Shown in pieces: positions 16,619-26,140 of a DNA stretch of 64,000 nucleotides (its first letter is position 1; the number at the start of each line of letters is the position of its first letter). A program made the translations under genes and the position numbers. The DNA comes from Agrobacterium vitis. Lineage in GTDB: Bacteria > Pseudomonadota > Alphaproteobacteria > Rhizobiales > Rhizobiaceae. The stretch lies in assembly GCF_013337045.2 (NCBI RefSeq), contig NZ_CP118259.1, positions 1,984,001 through 2,048,000 on the forward strand, in the 5' to 3' direction. The notes beneath the pieces are model-generated. The model was not told the origin of the DNA and ran no database searches. It saw only the letters and a program-made list of their open reading frames with translations.

Positions 16619-19600
16619 TTATTGCACTCCGGGCAAATCCTGCAACTCCAGTTTAAAACCGTTATTCGGCCCATCGCGCGGTGTTGATGGCGCAGCATTG
16701 CCAGCACCACGATCCGCCGCTCTCGCCGCAGCCTCCGCGGCCCGTGCCGCGGCATCGGCTGCCGCCGCAGCCTTGGCCTGCGCCGCCGCACGCTCCGCGG
16801 CAAGGGCGGTATAATAGGCCACTTCGCGCCGCAGCCTTTGCTTTTCCAACACAGCCGCTTGCAATGTTTCCACCCGTCGGCGCTCACGCTCAAATGCCTG
16901 GAGCGAGAGGTAGCTTGCCATTTCGCGGACATCCAACTGCCGCTTGGGCGCAGCAAGCGGACCCGTCAGCAGCAGGTGGACGGTCGGCGCGGCATCTCCC
17001 GCCGTTGCCTGCCCAGAACCCGTCTGCGCTGCACCAGCCTCCCCAGGCGTAGAGACCGCCGTAGCCGGATCGAAAGCGATCTGGACATCGGCATCGACGT
17101 CACCGGAGGCAACCGTCACGACGGCCTGTGTCTCGATAGCGGCATCCTTGGCTGGGACTTTGACGCCCTGCATCCGGGCTTTACCGTCACTCAGCGTAAA
17201 CGGCATGGTCACGTCGCCCAGCCGGGCTGGCGCGCGGGCCAGTAGTGGTGTCAGAGCTGCGGAGACCTGCTCCGCCGTCACCTCACTGGTCGCAGTTCCA
17301 AAAGCCGCCGAGAGTGCCGGAAAGCTGGAGAGGTCCAGTTCCGGGATAGTCAAAGCGGAGAGATCGACCTGGCCGGAACCGTTGACCGATCCAAGCAGGC
17401 CTTGGGCGCTGCTGCCGCTGCCTTCCGCCATCACTTGCAGCCTGGCTTGACCGGACAGGCCGCTGTCAGGCCAGATCTTGCCCAAGTCGGCATTGGCAAG
17501 GGACAGTCTGCTGCGCAGGAAAGCCGTGCCCTGGTTATTGGCGAGCGACATGCGCCCGGACAGAGCGCCGCCAAACAGCGTGCCGGACAGATCCTCCAGC
17601 GCCATGCCGCCATCCACCAGCGTCAGGCGCGCTGCAACATCACGGGCGGCGGGCAGCGGGCCAAGATCGAGTGTGCCAGCCTTAAGACCGATGTCCATCT
17701 GCATGTCGCCCCAGACAGGGGGGTGCACGTTCGCCGCTGATAAGGCATCCGATGCGGCATCCTTGACCGGACCGATCACCGTCGATGCGAGCCACTCGAG
17801 ATCAAGCGTATCCACCGCAACCGCACCGCCGATTTTAACCGCTGAAGCCGTTGGCTCCAGCACCAGCGAGCCGGACAAGCCATCGCCCGCAACCGCGCCT
17901 TTGATATCGTTCAATTGAGTCTTGTTGTCGCCCTGCCGCTCGATGTCGCCGGTTAGGGTGATCGGCAGACCGGTGTCGATGCCGGGGAGACTGACTGCAT
18001 TCATGATCAGCAATGGGGCAATATCGTCGCTGGCCAGTTCCACCTTGCCCTTGCCCTGCAAGAACAGTTCGGCACCGAGATTGACCGTTCCGCTCACCCC
18101 AAGCCGGGTCGCCCCTGCCGTAAGCGACATCTGGCCATCCGCTGGCGCGGTGCCCTGCTGCTTTAATTGCAGGGTCAGTTTCGCACCGCCATCCATCGGC
18201 ACCGGCAGCGGATCGAAGCCAAGCTGACCCAACAGCGCCGAAGGTTCTTCATTGGCAGCGGTCAGCGAAAAGCTCTTCTCAGAATCGTCGAACACATCAA
18301 ACAGGCTGTCCTGCCGATAGGCGGCATTGACCGCCGTGCCATTCGCCTTGCCCTGTAGATCGACCTGCAAGCCGCCATACTGGGCATCGCCAAAACGGGC
18401 ATTCACCACGATATCGGCATCGGAATACCATTGTCCACTGGACGCCAGCCGGGCGAGCAGCGGGTGCTGCGGCAATTGCTGATGCAGCATGGCCAGAAAT
18501 CCGCTGATGTCGTCAGCATGCAGCATGACCTGCGCCTTGCCGCTATAATCGGCAAGCGAGCCGGTGGCTTCGCCAGTCGCCTTGATACTGGCACCGGCAA
18601 GATTGCCGATATCCAGCTTGCGCACTGAAAACCCGCCATCCTTGTAGGTAAACAGCCCGTCCACATCACGCGCTGTGATGCCGAATGCCAAAAAGGCATC
18701 GACCTTGATGTTCCCGGCGATCTGGTGGCTCAGCAGTGCATCGTCGCTGGCATCGCCGGACACCAGCGAGGCCAGTGCCTTCGTTGCATCGAAGTCGAAG
18801 GCATTGCCAGCGAGATCAAAGGACAGGCTGGGCATGGCGCCATCGGCTGATCGACGCTCAAGACGGCCATGCAGGCTGGCTGGCCCGATGGCCAGTTCAA
18901 GCTTTTCGAACCGTTGCAGGTCAGAGGTCAGGTTGACGTTGGCGGAAAAACCCGCCGTGCGCAATTGCCGGATGGCCGGATCGACATCGCCCGACAGCCA
19001 GGAAGCCAGCCCGGAAGGCTGGCTTGAGGCCACCAGCAGCGAACCGTTAAACGATGCCTGCCCCTTCAACTGCAACCGTCCCGATGCTTCCGCCTGGGTG
19101 CGGCCCGGCAGGGTGGCAACCGCCTTGTCCACCTGCCAGCCGGTTCCGGCGGGCCGCAGATCCAGGGTGATGTCTCTGATAACGGTATCGCCTGCGACAA
19201 TCGCCGGCAGTTTCAGGCTGGCGCGACCCGGCATGTCGGGAATGGGGATCCGGTCTGCCAGCGCTATCAGCGACTGGATGCGCTGGCGGGCGGAATTCTG
19301 CATTTGGCGACCGGTCTTGCCCTTCGGCAGGGTGGGCGTCAACTTATCGACGTCGATCTGCTGGCCCTCGGCTGTCAGCAGGAATTCCGGCGCCTTGCCG
19401 CTATCCAGCGTCGCCTCGCCGGTGATGATGTAGGGCTGGTCGCTGGCGCCGATTTCCATCCGGTATTCCGGTACCCGCACCCGATCATTGGCCAGTTCGA
19501 ACTTGCCCTTGATGCGCGGCGGCAGCACCGGGTTGCCCATTGGTGCGCTTACCTGACCGTCCTCGGCATTGGCGCGCAAGGCAGCCAGGAAGCTACCCTG

Positions 19601-20311
19601 CAATGTCGGGCGCTTGTCGACAAGCGCGAGATCGCCGGACAGGTCGATATCGACAGGTGTTGCATCAGGCGCGATATGGATTTTCACCGGCACCGCGCCC
19701 TTGGCCGGGTCCGGTTGCAGGCTGGACAGCGAGAAATTGCCGGACTGGCCATCCAGCGCCCCCTGCCCCAACACCGTCCACGGACCAGCCAGCGAGCGGG
19801 CCGTCATATCGGCATTCAGACCGCTGACCTGGCGGGTGCGGCCTGTCTGCTGATCGACCAGGGTCAGAGCGCCATCGACAACAGTGACTTTTTCCAGCAC
19901 GACATTGCGGCCCGGCAGGCTTGGCTGGCTGCCCTGCAACCAGTCCAGCGAACCGTCCGGCAACAGTCTCAGCCGCACATTCGGCTGCTCGATCCGCATA
20001 GCGAAAATCCGGGCCTCACCAGACAGAAACGGCGCAAGCTCGGCATCCATGGAAAACCGCGCCACATGCGCCAGCGTCTTGCCATCGGTGCCCGGCCCGA
20101 CCGTAACGTCATTCATCGTGATCGACGGAAACGGCAGGATACGTGCCTCGACAGCGCCGTGGACCACCACCTTTTTACCGAGAAGACGGCTGGCCTGATC
20201 CTCGAAATCCTTGCGGAAATCCGTCCAGTTGACGAAAAGCGGCGCTAGAAGCGCGGCAAACAGCGCCACCACGACCAATCCGCCAAACGCGATGAACAGT
20301 CTGCCTAGCAC
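16619..20311 (-). CDS. AsmA family protein (1230 residues)
   Basis: Large inner-membrane-anchored protein of the AsmA/TamB-like group, which bridges the periplasm and is linked to lipid transport or outer-membrane biogenesis. A single N-terminal helix (LFIAFGGLVVVALFAALLAPLFV) is followed by the AsmA N-terminal signature (FEDQASRLLGKKVVVHGAVEARILPFPSITMNDVTVG). A very long repetitive beta-rich body follows, then the AsmA C-terminal region (GSVNGSGQVDLSALTIPELDLSSFPAL...). The last ~90 residues form an Ala/Arg-rich helical segment. It stands alone; no operon partner is seen. Confidence 0.9.
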   Translation of the reverse strand: MLGRLFIAFGGLVVVALFAALLAPLFVNWTDFRKDFEDQASRLLGKKVVVHGAVEARILPFPSITMNDVTVGPGTDGKTLAHVARFSMDAELAPFLSGEARIFAMRIEQPNVRLRLLPDGSLDWLQGSQPSLPGRNVVLEKVTVVDGALTLVDQQTGRTRQVSGLNADMTARSLAGPWTVLGQGALDGQSGNFSLSSLQPDPAKGAVPVKIHIAPDATPVDIDLSGDLALVDKRPTLQGSFLAALRANAEDGQVSAPMGNPVLPPRIKGKFELANDRVRVPEYRMEIGASDQPYIITGEATLDSGKAPEFLLTAEGQQIDVDKLTPTLPKGKTGRQMQNSARQRIQSLIALADRIPIPDMPGRASLKLPAIVAGDTVIRDITLDLRPAGTGWQVDKAVATLPGRTQAEASGRLQLKGQASFNGSLLVASSQPSGLASWLSGDVDPAIRQLRTAGFSANVNLTSDLQRFEKLELAIGPASLHGRLERRSADGAMPSLSFDLAGNAFDFDATKALASLVSGDASDDALLSHQIAGNIKVDAFLAFGITARDVDGLFTYKDGGFSVRKLDIGNLAGASIKATGEATGSLADYSGKAQVMLHADDISGFLAMLHQQLPQHPLLARLASSGQWYSDADIVVNARFGDAQYGGLQVDLQGKANGTAVNAAYRQDSLFDVFDDSEKSFSLTAANEEPSALLGQLGFDPLPVPMDGGAKLTLQLKQQGTAPADGQMSLTAGATRLGVSGTVNLGAELFLQGKGKVELASDDIAPLLIMNAVSLPGIDTGLPITLTGDIERQGDNKTQLNDIKGAVAGDGLSGSLVLEPTASAVKIGGAVAVDTLDLEWLASTVIGPVKDAASDALSAANVHPPVWGDMQMDIGLKAGTLDLGPLPAARDVAARLTLVDGGMALEDLSGTLFGGALSGRMSLANNQGTAFLRSRLSLANADLGKIWPDSGLSGQARLQVMAEGSGSSAQGLLGSVNGSGQVDLSALTIPELDLSSFPALSAAFGTATSEVTAEQVSAALTPLLARAPARLGDVTMPFTLSDGKARMQGVKVPAKDAAIETQAVVTVASGDVDADVQIAFDPATAVSTPGEAGAAQTGSGQATAGDAAPTVHLLLTGPLAAPKRQLDVREMASYLSLQAFERERRRVETLQAAVLEKQRLRREVAYYTALAAERAAAQAKAAAAADAAARAAEAAARAADRGAGNAAPSTPRDGPNNGFKLELQDLPGVQ

Positions 20312-20386
20312 TGCGACTCCCTATGGTGTTTCATGCCCGTTATCATAACGGCTTACTCATTATCGTAACGGCTTTAAGCCTGCGGA

Positions 20387-21796
20387 TCAAAGCCGGAAGA
20401 TCTTGCCCGGATTAAACAGATTGTCGGGGTCCAGTCCACGCTTTACCTGGCGCATCACATCCAATGCGCCGCCAAGCTCAGCTTCCAGATAGGACATCTT
20501 GCCCTGACCGACCCCATGTTCGCCGGTGCAGGTGCCATCCATGGCCAGCGCACGGTCGTTCAACCGCGCCATGAACGCCTCTACCTTATCGACATTCTCA
20601 GCGTCCTTGTCGTCGAACAGGATCAGCAAATGGAAATTGCCATCGCCGACATGGCCGACAATCGGCGCCAGAAGCCCGGTCTCTGCAATATCGGCCTGGG
20701 TTTCAGCCACGCATTCCGCCAGTTTGGAGATCGGTACGCAGACATCGGTGGACAAGCCCGCCAGCTCCGGGGCCAGCGCCCGGCCAGCCCAATAGGCGTT
20801 GTGACGTGCTTTCCAAAGTTGGGCGCGCTCCTGCGGATCGGAGGTGAAGCGCAGATCTTCGGCGCCATATTCCTCGGCAATGGCGGCGAATTGCTCCGCC
20901 TGCAAGGCCACCGTTTGCTCCGTGCCGTGAAACTCCAGAAACAGCGTCGGCCTTTCCGGCAGGCTGAGGTTGGAATAAGCATTGCAGGCCCGGACCTGCA
21001 TGGCATCGAGCAGCTCGATCCGCGCCACGGGAATGCCCATCTGAATGGTCATGATCACGGCGTCGCAGGCCGATTTAACGTCAGCAAAGGCGCAGACCCC
21101 GCCACCGATCTTTTCGGGGATGCCCTGGAGTTTAAGGGTGATCGAGGTGATCACCCCCAGCGTGCCTTCGGCACCGACGAACAGCCGCGTCAGATCATAG
21201 CCCGCCGAAGATTTACGGGCGCGGTGGGCGGTGCGGATCTCTTCGCCATTGGCAGTCACCACCGTCAGAGCCATGACATTGTCCTTCATCGTGCCATAGC
21301 GCACCGCATTGGTGCCGGAGGCACGGGTCGAGGCCATGCCGCCGATCGAGGCATTGGCGCCGGGATCGATGGGGAAGAACAGGCCGGTATCGCGCAGATA
21401 GGTGTTCAGCGCCTCGCGCGTCACACCGGGCTGGACGGTGCAGTCGAGATCCTCGGCATTGACCTCGATAACCTGGTCCATCCGGGTGAAATCGATGGAA
21501 ATGCCGCCATGCGCCGCATTGACCTGCCCCTCCAGCGAAGAGCCAACCCCAAACGGCACCATCGGCACCTTATGCTGGGCGCAGGCCCGCACAACGGTCT
21601 TCACATCCTCGGCGCTTTCGACGAAAACCACCCCATCGGGCAATTGCGCCGGCAGATAGGTGGTGGTGTGGGCATGTTGCTCCCGGAAGGATTGCCCGGT
21701 CTGGAACCGCTCGCCGAAGGACTGCTTGAGCAGATCCAGAACGAGTGCAATCCCCTCCTCGTTGCGCATTCCCGCCACGACATCCTTCCTGCTCAT
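20387..21796 (-). CDS. FAD-binding oxidase (GlcD / D-lactate dehydrogenase type)
   Basis: A 469-residue flavoprotein of the glycolate oxidase GlcD/D-2-hydroxyacid dehydrogenase family. The PCMH-type FAD domain is clear: VPMVPFGVGSSLEGQV, DPGANASIGGMASTRASGTNAVRYG, and a glycine-rich GAEGTLGVIT segment. The C-terminal cap ends with GEHGVGQGKMSYLE. The start MSRKDVVAGM has GGGAG upstream; the frame extends further only through a dispersed repeat, so those residues were excluded. The substrate (D-lactate, glycolate or another 2-hydroxy acid) cannot be settled from sequence. Confidence 0.9.
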   Translation of the reverse strand: MSRKDVVAGMRNEEGIALVLDLLKQSFGERFQTGQSFREQHAHTTTYLPAQLPDGVVFVESAEDVKTVVRACAQHKVPMVPFGVGSSLEGQVNAAHGGISIDFTRMDQVIEVNAEDLDCTVQPGVTREALNTYLRDTGLFFPIDPGANASIGGMASTRASGTNAVRYGTMKDNVMALTVVTANGEEIRTAHRARKSSAGYDLTRLFVGAEGTLGVITSITLKLQGIPEKIGGGVCAFADVKSACDAVIMTIQMGIPVARIELLDAMQVRACNAYSNLSLPERPTLFLEFHGTEQTVALQAEQFAAIAEEYGAEDLRFTSDPQERAQLWKARHNAYWAGRALAPELAGLSTDVCVPISKLAECVAETQADIAETGLLAPIVGHVGDGNFHLLILFDDKDAENVDKVEAFMARLNDRALAMDGTCTGEHGVGQGKMSYLEAELGGALDVMRQVKRGLDPDNLFNPGKIFRL

Positions 21797-21813
21797 GCCC
21801 GTCTCCCTGCATC

Positions 21814-21918
21814 TCGAGAATCTGTCAGGTTCAGATTGAACCAAACAGTCTCTCGATTCTCTAGTTTCGTTTGTTTTTTCGGGAAAACCGGTTTCCACTT
21901 TTCCCTGACAAACTCTAA
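21814..21918. repeat. Dispersed palindromic repeat, two blocks
   Basis: The left block is an imperfect palindrome around GGTTCAGATTGAACC (21828-21842), a core also present at 59299 and, in variant form, at 47619. The right block, with TTTTCGGGAAAACCGG and CCACTTTTCCCTGACAAACT, matches the copy at 3490-3556 in reverse. It fills the gap between the FAD oxidase and pstB. Confidence 0.75.
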
Positions 21919-22018
21919 CCATTTTTTCAATTGGTTGCAGGTATGGCCAGACCAGACAGGCTTGTCCAGTCATTGCGGCAGGAATTGCCAATATCCTGTG
22001 AGCGTCATCCCCGAACGA

Positions 22019-22855
22019 TCAGCCGAACCGGCCGGTCACATAATCGCTGGTACGCTGGTCGCTTGGGGCGCTGAAAATCGCTTCGGTGCGGTCAAATTCC
22101 ACCAGTTCGCCCAGATACATGAAGGCGGTATATTGCGAGATACGCGCCGCCTGATGCAGATTATGGGTGACGATGGCGATGCAATAGGTGGACCGCAGGG
22201 TTTCGATCAATTCTTCCAGCTTGCTGGTCGAGATCGGATCGAGCGCCGAGGCTGGCTCATCCAGCAGCAGCACGGACGGCTTGACGGCAATGGCACGGGC
22301 AATGCACAGGCGCTGTTGCTGGCCACCGGAAAGACCAAGCCCGCTCTGATGCAGCTTGTCCTTCACCTCGCCCCAAAGTGCTGCTTCCTGAAGTGCTGCT
22401 TCAACGCGATTGTCCATATCCGGCTTGGAGAGCTTTTCATAAAGGCGGATGCCGAAAGCGATATTCTCGTAGATCGACATCGGAAACGGCGTCGGCTTTT
22501 GGAAAACCATGCCAATCTTGGCGCGCAGCCGGTTCAGGTCTTCGGATGGGTTGAGAATATCGCGTCCGTCGAGCAAAACCTCGCCCGTCACCCTCTGACC
22601 CGGATAGAGATCATACATCCGGTTGAAAATCCGTAACAAGGTCGATTTTCCACAGCCGGACGGGCCGATAAAGGCGGTGACCGTGCGGTCACGCAGGCCG
22701 AGATCGACATTTTTGATCGCCTGATAGCCATTCTGGTAATAAAACGACAGCTGCTTGGCCTCGACCTTGATAGGGCGGCCGATATCGGACGGATTAAAGG
22801 CTTGCAGAGGTGCGCGCATCAGGGGCGTCCTTGTACCCGTATCAGACATTTGCAT
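22019..22855 (-). CDS. pstB: Phosphate ABC transporter ATP-binding protein
   Basis: ATPase of the high-affinity phosphate importer PstSCAB. The 278-residue protein has Walker [10 protein letters not shown], the Q-loop [16 protein letters not shown], the signature [14 protein letters not shown], Walker [13 protein letters not shown] and the switch His in IVTHN. The ATG directly abuts the pstA stop codon. A second in-frame ATG two codons in is possible. In rhizobia phoU and phoB usually follow; here the next gene is the unrelated FAD oxidase beyond a repeat. Confidence 0.96.
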   Translation of the reverse strand: MQMSDTGTRTPLMRAPLQAFNPSDIGRPIKVEAKQLSFYYQNGYQAIKNVDLGLRDRTVTAFIGPSGCGKSTLLRIFNRMYDLYPGQRVTGEVLLDGRDILNPSEDLNRLRAKIGMVFQKPTPFPMSIYENIAFGIRLYEKLSKPDMDNRVEAALQEAALWGEVKDKLHQSGLGLSGGQQQRLCIARAIAVKPSVLLLDEPASALDPISTSKLEELIETLRSTYCIAIVTHNLHQAARISQYTAFMYLGELVEFDRTEAIFSAPSDQRTSDYVTGRFG

Positions 22856-23707
22856 CTATCTTTCCTTCTTTCCGAACAACAACCCCGCCGACAGGCTTCG
22901 TGCGACGATATTCAAAACCAGGATCGTCACCGTGATCAGCAACGCCCCGCCCCAGGCCAACCGCTGCCAATCCTCATAGGGGCTCATGGCGAACTGGAAG
23001 ATCACCACCGGCAGATTGGCAATCGGCTGGCTGAGATCGGCGGTCCAGTATTGATTGTTGAGGGCGGTAAACAGCAAAGGTGCCGTCTCGCCGCTGATCC
23101 GGGCAACAGCCAGCAGCACGCCAGTCAGCATGCCGGAGCGGGCGCTGCGCCAGATCACCGAAGTCATGATTTTCCAGCGCGGCGCGCCAAGCGCCGCCGC
23201 CGCCTCGCGCATCGCATCCGGCACCAGCGCCAGCATATCCTGGGTGGTGCGGTTGATGACCGGAATGGCAATCAACGCCAGCGAGGCAGCCCCGGCATAG
23301 CCGGAAAAATGCCGGAACGGCACGACCATCAGCGTATAGACAAACAGGCCGATGACGATGGACGGTGCGGCCAACAGGATATCATTGACGAAGATCGCCA
23401 CCATGCCAAGCTTGGTGCCACGCCCGTATTCCGCAAGATAGGTACCAGCCAGAATACCAATTGGCGTTGCCACCACGGTTGCCAGCAGCGTCATCATGAA
23501 GGAGCCGTAGATGGCATTGGCAAGACCGCCATCAGAGCCGGGCGGCGGTGTCATCTTGGTGAAGAGGTCAAGCGTGATCGCTTGCAGACCATTGCTGAAC
23601 AGCGTCCACAGGATTGCCGCCAGAACGGCGAGACCAAGCATGGCCGAGGCTAGCGACAGGCCAAGGGCAATGCGGTTGACGAGATAGCGGCGGGAAACAA
23701 TCGACAT
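22856..23707 (-). CDS. pstA: Phosphate ABC transporter permease PstA
   Basis: Inner-membrane permease subunit that pairs with PstC. The 283-residue protein has about six hydrophobic helices and the EAA-type coupling loop near [20 protein letters not shown]. The sequence [32 protein letters not shown] is typical of PstA. It is separated from pstC by nine bases and touches pstB, so the operon is translationally tight. Confidence 0.95.
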   Translation of the reverse strand: MSIVSRRYLVNRIALGLSLASAMLGLAVLAAILWTLFSNGLQAITLDLFTKMTPPPGSDGGLANAIYGSFMMTLLATVVATPIGILAGTYLAEYGRGTKLGMVAIFVNDILLAAPSIVIGLFVYTLMVVPFRHFSGYAGAASLALIAIPVINRTTQDMLALVPDAMREAAAALGAPRWKIMTSVIWRSARSGMLTGVLLAVARISGETAPLLFTALNNQYWTADLSQPIANLPVVIFQFAMSPYEDWQRLAWGGALLITVTILVLNIVARSLSAGLLFGKKER

Positions 23708-23716
23708 CGGCTGGCC

Positions 23717-24691
23717 TCAAAAACTTTCGCTGCGCCCGATCAGCCACTTGGCAAGCGCCAGCACTGCAAAGGTGATGAAGAACAGGATGAGACCGAGCGC
23801 CACCAGACTGGACGTATAGAGATCCGACGTCGCCTCGGAAAACTCATTGGCAATCGAAGCGGAAATCGTAGTGGCGGGCGACAACAGCGAGGTCGCGATC
23901 CGGTGTGAATTGCCGATCACGAAGGTGACTGCCATGGTTTCGCCCAGCGCCCGGCCAAGGCCCAGCATGACGCCGCCGATCAAGCCGCGCCGCGTATAGG
24001 GAATGATGATGTGGAAGACGACTTCCCAGGTGGTCATGCCCATGCCATAGGCCGATTCCCTGAGCAGCACCGGCACCGTGCCGAACACGTCGCGGGTCAC
24101 GGAGGTGATGAACGGAATGACCATAATCGCCAGCACGATCCCCGCTGTCAGAAGACCGATGCCATAGGGTGCGCCGGTGAACAGCAGGCCGAGAACAGGC
24201 ACATTTCCGAATGTGGCAATCAAAGCTGGCTGCACCACGGATTGCATGATCGGCGCCAGTACAAAGAAGCCCCAGAGCCCGTAAATAATGCTGGGAATGC
24301 CCGCCAGAAGCTCGATGGCCGTACCGATAGGCCGTTGCAGCAGCGGCGGACACATTTCAGTCAGGAAAATAGCAATGCCGAAGCTGACGGGAACGCCAAT
24401 CACCAGACCGATGACCGAGGTAATCAACGTGCCGTAAATGGGTGCAGCGGCCCCGTAAATGTCCTTGGCCGGGCTCCAGCGTTCGTTCCACAGGAACGAT
24501 AGGCCGAATTCGCGCCAGGTCGGTAGAGATTCGATCAGCAGCGACAGGAACACTCCGAGCAATGCGACCATAACCAGCATGGCACAAAGCCAGGTGGCGC
24601 GGATGAACACTGTATCGGCAAAGCGCACCCGCTTGGCGGCAGCTGTTCTTAGCTCGTCCTCGCTCATGGTCGGTTGATGGATGACAGTCAT
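23717..24691 (-). CDS. pstC: Phosphate ABC transporter permease PstC
   Basis: Permease partner of PstA. The 324-residue protein has six or seven predicted membrane helices. The PstC landmarks are WSPAKDIYGAAAPIYGTLITSVIGL, ELLAGIPSIIYGLWGFFVL and the coupling loop RESAYGMGMTTWEVVFHIIIP. It sits between pstS and pstA on the minus strand. A short cytoplasmic N-terminus precedes the first helix. Confidence 0.95.
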   Translation of the reverse strand: MTVIHQPTMSEDELRTAAAKRVRFADTVFIRATWLCAMLVMVALLGVFLSLLIESLPTWREFGLSFLWNERWSPAKDIYGAAAPIYGTLITSVIGLVIGVPVSFGIAIFLTEMCPPLLQRPIGTAIELLAGIPSIIYGLWGFFVLAPIMQSVVQPALIATFGNVPVLGLLFTGAPYGIGLLTAGIVLAIMVIPFITSVTRDVFGTVPVLLRESAYGMGMTTWEVVFHIIIPYTRRGLIGGVMLGLGRALGETMAVTFVIGNSHRIATSLLSPATTISASIANEFSEATSDLYTSSLVALGLILFFITFAVLALAKWLIGRSESF

Positions 24692-24790
24692 ACAGAGCTT
24701 TCCGAAGGGACAAGGCAGCGCAGTGGTTCAGATATGCAAACAGCGGGCGATGACCGTCCGCTGTTATTGTAGAGGAAAGACCAGCGGCGA

Positions 24791-25840
24791 TTACATCGCC
24801 TTGAAGACCGGCTTGCCGTCCTTCTGGATGCTATCCCAGGAGTTTTCGATCAGCTTCACAACCGGCTTGGGAATAGCGACATATTCCAGCGCCTTGGCTT
24901 CACCGGTGCCATCCTTGTAGGCCCAGGCGAAGAACTTCAGCGCGGCTTCGGTCGCGTCCTTGTCGACAGGGTCCTTATGGATCAGCACCCAGGTGGAAGC
25001 AGCAATCGGCCAGCTCTTTTCGCCGGGCTGATTGGTGATGACGACGTTGAAATTCTTGGCACCGGCCCAATCGGCATTGGCAGCGGCAGCAGCGAAGCTG
25101 TCCAGCGAAGGCTCGACCACCTTGCCGGCGTCGTTCTTCATCTTGGCATAGCCAAGCTTGTTCTGGATCACATAGGCATATTCGTTATAGCCGATAGCGC
25201 CAGCGGTCTGCTTGACCGTGTTGGCAACGCCTTCAGACCCCTTGGCACCGATACCAACCGGCCATTCGACAGCAGTGTCGGAGCCGATCTTGCTCTTCCA
25301 CTCGGCGGAAACCTTGCTGAGGTAATCGGTGAAGTTGAAGGTCGTGCCGGAACCGTCGGCGCGATGCACGACAACGATGGCTTGCTCAGGCAGCTTGACG
25401 CCCTTGTTAAGGGCTACAATCGCCGGGTCGTTCCACTTGGTGATCGTACCCATGTAAATGGCTTCGAGCGCCTTGCCATCCAGCACCAGTTCGCCCGGCT
25501 TGACGCCTTCGATATTGTACATCGGCACGATGCCGCCCATCACCATCGGAAACTGCGTCAGGCCGTTCTTGGTGAGTTCTTCGTCGCTCAGCGGCTTGTC
25601 GGTAGCGCCGAAGGTGACGGTCTTGGCTTCGACCTGCTTGATACCGCCGCCTGAACCGATGGACTGATAGTTCAGGCTGATGCCGGTCTTGGCTTTGTAG
25701 GCTTCACCCCATTTGGAAAACACAGGATAGATGAAGCTGGAACCGGCACCGGAAATATCGGCGGCAAAAGCCGCACCGGTAAAGGCGACCGAAAAGGCGG
25801 CAAGCGCCGCACCCGTGGCGATCTTTTTCATGAAAGTCAT
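24791..25840 (-). CDS. pstS: Periplasmic phosphate-binding protein
   Basis: Substrate-binding protein of the Pst importer. The 349-residue precursor has a signal peptide ([23 protein letters not shown]) followed by [22 protein letters not shown], the phosphate-site motif of PstS, then [13 protein letters not shown] and [16 protein letters not shown]. The start is the ATG at 25840 or the next one at 25831; the frame further upstream lacks a start signal. It is the first gene of the pstSCAB operon. A putative Pho box lies about 85 bases upstream. Confidence 0.95.
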   Translation of the reverse strand: MTFMKKIATGAALAAFSVAFTGAAFAADISGAGSSFIYPVFSKWGEAYKAKTGISLNYQSIGSGGGIKQVEAKTVTFGATDKPLSDEELTKNGLTQFPMVMGGIVPMYNIEGVKPGELVLDGKALEAIYMGTITKWNDPAIVALNKGVKLPEQAIVVVHRADGSGTTFNFTDYLSKVSAEWKSKIGSDTAVEWPVGIGAKGSEGVANTVKQTAGAIGYNEYAYVIQNKLGYAKMKNDAGKVVEPSLDSFAAAAANADWAGAKNFNVVITNQPGEKSWPIAASTWVLIHKDPVDKDATEAALKFFAWAYKDGTGEAKALEYVAIPKPVVKLIENSWDSIQKDGKPVFKAM

Positions 25841-25924
25841 CGGAATAATCCCCGTGTTCGTCGAGCAATCTCTTAAAGCCCCAGCGGCTTTTCGAGCGAC
25901 ACTGGAATTGGCGTAAGTCGCTTC

Positions 25925-25942
25925 CATGAAGCTTTCGTGACA
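25925..25942 (-). promoter_or_regulatory. Possible Pho box upstream of pstS
   Basis: On the minus strand TTGTCAC-GAAA-GCTTCAT approximates two CTGTCAT-like PhoB half-sites with a four-base spacer, ahead of a phosphate-uptake operon. The match is partial, so this is inference from context. A direct repeat of GTGATTTTC 21 bases apart (near 25973 and 25994) also lies upstream. Confidence 0.3.
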
Positions 25943-26140
25943 AAATTCCGACCAGCGAGCGGCATCACGCGGCTGTGATTTTCAGGCAAGCTGGCGTGAT
26001 TTTCCTTCCATTTGCAATCAGGTTTCTGACCGTCTTTTAAGGGAGGTTTTTTCCTCTCTTCACTGACCCATCGCTGAATCTGGAATGAAACAAGAACGTT
26101 TTCACTGGCCTTTCGGAGTAGAATCACTACATTGAGCAGC

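Noticed and set aside
21797..21991. N-terminal extension of the FAD oxidase
   Set aside because: The extra residues come from the dispersed repeat that also occurs at 3490-3556, so they are not part of the protein.
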